This document shows, in pieces, positions 60,383 to 64,000 of a stretch of 64,000 nt of DNA. The translations under genes were made by a program, and so were the position numbers. The stretch spans positions 538,705 through 602,704 of the forward strand of contig JACTAT010000001.1 of assembly GCA_014526335.1 (NCBI GenBank). Direction: 5' to 3'. The stretch comes from Chrysaora quinquecirrha (taxonomy: Eukaryota; Cnidaria; Scyphozoa; Semaeostomeae; Pelagiidae). Each line of letters begins with the position of its first letter. Position 1 is the first letter of the stretch. Below the pieces are notes generated by a model. That model was not told where the DNA came from. It was given only the letters and a program-made list of their open reading frames with translations, and searched no databases.

Positions 60383-60872
60383 CCCTGATAATGAAGATGA
60401 CTATGCATATCCTGTGCAGAACATGCCATCAGCAAAAACAACCAAGAAGATGGAGAACAAGAAAAACAACGAGCTTATAGAGACGGCGATTAATGTATTA
60501 AAGAGGCCGAGGCCGGTAGCTGACCAAGGGGAGCGCACAGCCGACAGAATTTTTGGTGAAATGGTTGGGAAAATGTTGGAGGAAATTCCTGATGGATATA
60601 CTAAAGATATATTGAAGATGGATATCCACAGACAGCTGATTCAAGTCAAACATGCTGGATACCAAACCACCCAAAATCAGCAACAACAACCACAACAGGC
60701 AACCTTCCCTCAACCTCCTAACTACAATGACAGTGGGTTATATAGAAACTCGTTTTCAAGAGCTATCTCTACACCTTCGCCAGTCCATATTGAGCGAACA
60801 AGCTCACGCCGGAATTCAAATCAAAGCATCTTGAGTGAAGTTGATGAGGACTTGTATAACAAATCCTGGTAA
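60383..60872 (+). CDS. Small protein with BESS-like segment (possible last exon)
   Basis: The frame is open from about 60360 to the stop at 60872 without an ATG at its left edge. The first in-frame ATG gives MPSAKTTKKMENKK near 60423. An AG at 60381-60382 could be an acceptor. The centre, DRIFGEMVGKMLEEIPDGY followed by KDILKMDIHRQLIQV, resembles the BESS protein-interaction motif found with MADF/Myb-type DNA-binding domains, and then comes a Gln/Pro-rich and Ser-rich tail. It may be the last exon of a MADF-BESS-type regulator or of a Harbinger-type Myb-like accessory protein. A polyadenylation-like AATAAA follows at about 61022. Confidence 0.5.
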
Positions 60873-61817
60873 TTCTTTTGCTGTTTTGGAACTTGAGAAT
60901 TGTTTTTGACTTTTTTTAAAATGTGATAACATTTTTCTGAATTTATGTTAAGCGTTAGTTCTTTGAGTTATTCTATTTAGCTCTCTATACTTTGATGTAG
61001 TTTTGATTTTTTTACTTACATTAATAAATTTTCGAAGAAATTCAGTTCGAAATGAAAAAATTCTCGAGTTTTGCTGAGTAATTGCGTCTCTGATCGAAAG
61101 AAATTACATTCAAGAGCCTAGGAACTAGAAATGACGTCAGAAAATTGTCGGCGCCTTTGAAAAAAAATGATGCGAGAGATTTTATTCTGACCCCAGATCA
61201 AAATAAAATCTTCAATGATGGCTTATTATCATCAATTAAGCGAATTAAAAACTGCATTTGAGATCAAAATTTTAGGGATGTTACACGATCATTGTTGAGC
61301 ATCCCAGTCCAATATCGAAAAAACATTTAGCAAAAAACGATCGTGTAAACCCGCCTTCACACAGTACATCATTGCAAACTTGTCAATTACATTGAAAAGC
61401 AAGAATAGAGCCAAAATAGAGTTTTTTAGGTTTCAATTTTTCTGTGAGGGCTGAAATACTAGATATTTTAAGCAACTTTGAGACCAGAAGTCCAGTTGTT
61501 TATAAAAAAAGTGTAGTCTTTTGAAGTATAGATAATCAAACTCTTGATGAAATTTGAGCCTTTACCGTATCTGCTTTGGACAGCTCAATCCACGACATAG
61601 CTCCATAATTATCCCCACAAGTCAATTTTTCAATTTTTTTTTTTCAATTTTATATTAATGACTTGAAACTAAAAGTTACGTCGTCATATAAAGAAAAAAC
61701 GTAGCAAAAAAGTACGATTTAAGAATAATTAATTAAAAAAACAAAACAAAACAACAACGAACAGCAAATTAGCGAACTAGGGTAACGAGTTGGGACATTG
61801 ACCAAACTGCACTGGAT
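60873..61817. other. No gene recognised
   Basis: AT-rich, with homopolymer runs. Nothing recognised apart from the AATAAA near 61022. Confidence 0.45.
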
Positions 61818-62998
61818 TCAGGTTACTTTTGGACGAAGGTTAAATGCGTCTCTTATAAATTTAGCCACCTCCAAAACTATTTCCTTCTTTTCATTAGAAA
61901 GAATGAATATGAATTTTTGTTCCTGTGGCAAGTTATCGAAATATTTAGAGTCGATTCTCAAAAGGTCATATAGTTTTTCACGTAAGGTGTTGTACTTGAC
62001 ACATGATGTAAGAAAGTGGAGTTCGTCTTCAGTTTCTCCACTATCACATTGCAAGCAGATCCTAGATGTAGGAAGAATACCTCTCTTCTGCCAGTCTCAA
62101 TTCTCAGACTGTGGTCACTACATCTGAATTTTGCCATTGATTTTCTCAATGTTCTTTCCTTGATTTGTAAATAAGGCTCTGCTTTTATGCATTGCTTGAA
62201 ATCACTATACGAACGCAGTTTATTACCTCCTTTTAGGGATGTTCCAATTGGAGATTTTACCGTATCGGACCAAAAGCTATCATAGCTTCTTTTAAGGGTT
62301 CTAATTATCAGAGACTTGAAACGACTTTTCTTTGTCCTTCTAAGCCTTTCAAGATCATAGTCAAGTCCAAAAGTTTTAAGTAATTGGCAAGTGGACGATA
62401 CCCAGCTAAATTTTTTGTTTTGGCAAAGGTTCATACTTTCGTTGAGGGCTTTATTGACCAGGCTCGATTCTTTAAAGATAATTAACCTGTGCAAGTACAT
62501 GAACATTTGCTGCAAACAATATAGTTTCAAGGGAAATCTACCCAGGTCACCCAAAACAGCTACATTTGAGCAGCTTTTTCTCACTCCCAAAATAATTTTA
62601 CAAAGTCGAAGATGCTGCAATTCTGTCTCCTGTAAATATGACGTAAAGATAAAATTTTTAGCGTTGTTTGGATCTTTTGCTTTAAGAACTCTAAGTTGAC
62701 GAGGATTAAGCTGAGACCATATTTCACAGTTGTAAGAGAGTATGGGCTTTATAGCTGTGTCAAAAATTTTCAAGCTTATGTTCGGATTGAAATCAGTTTT
62801 TTCCAAAATCTTTCTCAGTAAAAAGTATGCTTTTCTGGATTTGTCGCAAAGATTCTCAATATTTGGGAAATACGATCCAGAAGACGATAATAGAGTTCCT
62901 AGGTATTTATATCTACTACTCAATTTAAGTTTTTCATCTCCAAATCTAAAGCTAACATCTTTCGGTATTTTCCCCGTTTTGCAGAAACAATCGCTCAA
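61818..62998 (-). pseudogene. 3' end of a non-LTR retrotransposon reverse-transcriptase ORF
   Basis: The minus-strand frame 62998-61958 starts after the catalytic palm and reads the thumb and C-terminal region. YKYLGTLLSSSGSY is the typical strand after the polymerase domain, followed by KAYFLLRKIL and DTAIKPILSYNCEIW. A second frame (62054-61818) carries the end with CDSGETEDELHFLTSC, the Cys/His tail usual in such elements. A frameshift near 62060-62080 joins the two. The 5' part including the catalytic YADD is absent, the usual result of 5' truncation. No endonuclease is present. Confidence 0.85.
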
Positions 62999-62999
62999 T

Positions 63000-63420
63000 T
63001 TTGGAACTTCTCAAAGTTAAGACTGACGGCCTAATTTTTTTGAAACACAAAGTCACGCGGCCGCGCACGTTTGGGAGACGTTGCCCACGCTCCACCTTTC
63101 AAATGCGTGGTCGCGCGCTCGATAAAAAATAGAAAGCTCGGAAAAACGTGAGCCAGAATATCTTAAGCTAAGCACAGGGCTAAGAGCTAAGCATGTAGTT
63201 ATGCTCAATTCAAACAGCGCTAGACCCAGTATTTCATGGTTTCAATCGATATTTCTTGACATTTCAAAAATTTGTTTGCCTATATATAGTCTTTCCCGAT
63301 CTTGTTTGCTGTGCTGTGCTAACAAATGATTAGATCCGCTTGCTTTGTAAACTTCTATGTGAACTTGAAGGCATCCGTTCAACGTTGCTCAAGTACTCGT
63401 AAGCAAGCAACTATTCAAAA
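63000..63420. other. No gene recognised
   Basis: Short stretch of mixed repeats. CGCGGCCGCGCACG and GTGGTCGCGCGC near 63056-63120 are GC-rich and partly self-complementary. Confidence 0.4.
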
Positions 63421-63424
63421 TGGA

Positions 63425-63500
63425 CCTGGCCAAACGATCAAAATTTGTTTGTCATACATTTGCAGTTAGCTTATCAAGCAATGCTTAAAGTTCTTGCCAC
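63425..63500. repeat. GGCCCTGGC-family end fragment
   Basis: CCTGGCCAAACGATCAAAATTTG resembles the left end of 59692-59974. The other end is not clear. Confidence 0.5.
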
Positions 63501-63781
63501 CTTACAAAACCCTGTTTGGCAATCATAAATAAGCAGAGGAATGGTTGTGTGAATTTATTGAAAAGACTCAAACATATTTTTTTGCCTGACTATAATTTTT
63601 GGCCTAATAAGCACTTTGTTGGCGAAAAAATTTTGGCCAACATTTTTAAACATGTTTGAAATTGTTGACCAATATTTTCATCGATTTTTGCAAAATTGAT
63701 AAATTGATGTGGTGGTACGGTTTGCCATGTCTCGTCAACATGCTGGCACAACATTTTCATTTCGGAGACCTTGAAATGACA

Positions 63782-64000
63782 CGCTAGCAAATCTATAATC
63801 GCTACTGTGGTGGATAATCACTACTGTGGTGGTACTATTTGCGTACTGTGGTGGTGGTTTCTGCGTACTGTGGTGGATAATAACTACTTGTGGTGGGTTA
63901 CTATGCTTGCGGTGGTGGCAGTTTTGGCGTACTGTGGTGGATAATCACTACTTGTGGTGGGTTACTATGCTTGCGGTGGTGGCAGTTTTGGCTTACTGTG
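63782..64000. repeat. TGGTGG inverted-repeat element, left part
   Basis: Starts CGCTAGCAAATCTATAATCGC, close to the left end of the element at 19508, then repeats of TACTGTGGTGGATAATCACTAC type with a period of about 77 bp near the window edge. It runs out of the window. Confidence 0.75.

Overview
The window is nuclear DNA from an animal, and I infer an invertebrate, perhaps a non-bilaterian such as a sponge or cnidarian. The basis is AT-rich sequence, small phase-consistent exons with GT..AG introns, animal gene families (Tectonic, XRCC4, CRK, a G-protein alpha subunit) and very dense short transposons. I cannot name the species.

Layout. At 1-7.4 kb there are only repeats, hairpins and a few possible 3' exons of the next gene. 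At 7.4-9.4 kb (minus strand) lie six exons of an XRCC4-like DNA-repair gene. About 350 bp away, on the plus strand, starts a Tectonic gene (14 exons, 9.77-21.66 kb, complete frame of 631 codons), a transition-zone protein of cilia. The whole block 8.66-24.69 kb is repeated at 25.17-39.89 kb. The second copy holds only the first two XRCC4 exons. Its Tectonic copy has a one-base frameshift in exon 10 and has lost the last exon through a deletion next to a mariner-like element, so it looks like a pseudogene unless the assembly is at fault. From 40.1 to 50.7 kb there are four exons of a CRK-type SH2/SH3 adaptor.

The largest CRK intron (40.3-47.1 kb) contains the most unusual part of the window. 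In order it holds an 83-bp tandem array of about 11 units, a tyrosine-recombinase gene with a zinc finger and a Myb-like tail, a roughly 400-bp perfect-style palindrome full of AAGCCC/GGGCTT motifs, and, facing the recombinase, a frameshifted Rep gene of the circular single-stranded DNA (CRESS) virus type with its own TATA box. The palindrome loop carries TATTAC on the Rep strand. These parts may form one composite mobile element, or be a chance nest of insertions.

From 50.7 to 64 kb there are many terminal-inverted-repeat elements and SINEs, an intronless divergent G-alpha gene (57.38-58.43 kb), a short BESS-like open frame (60.4-60.9 kb) and the 3' end of a non-LTR retrotransposon (61.8-63.0 kb, minus strand). 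The two copies of the duplicated block act as filled and empty sites for each other, which lets several transposon insertions be defined to the base.
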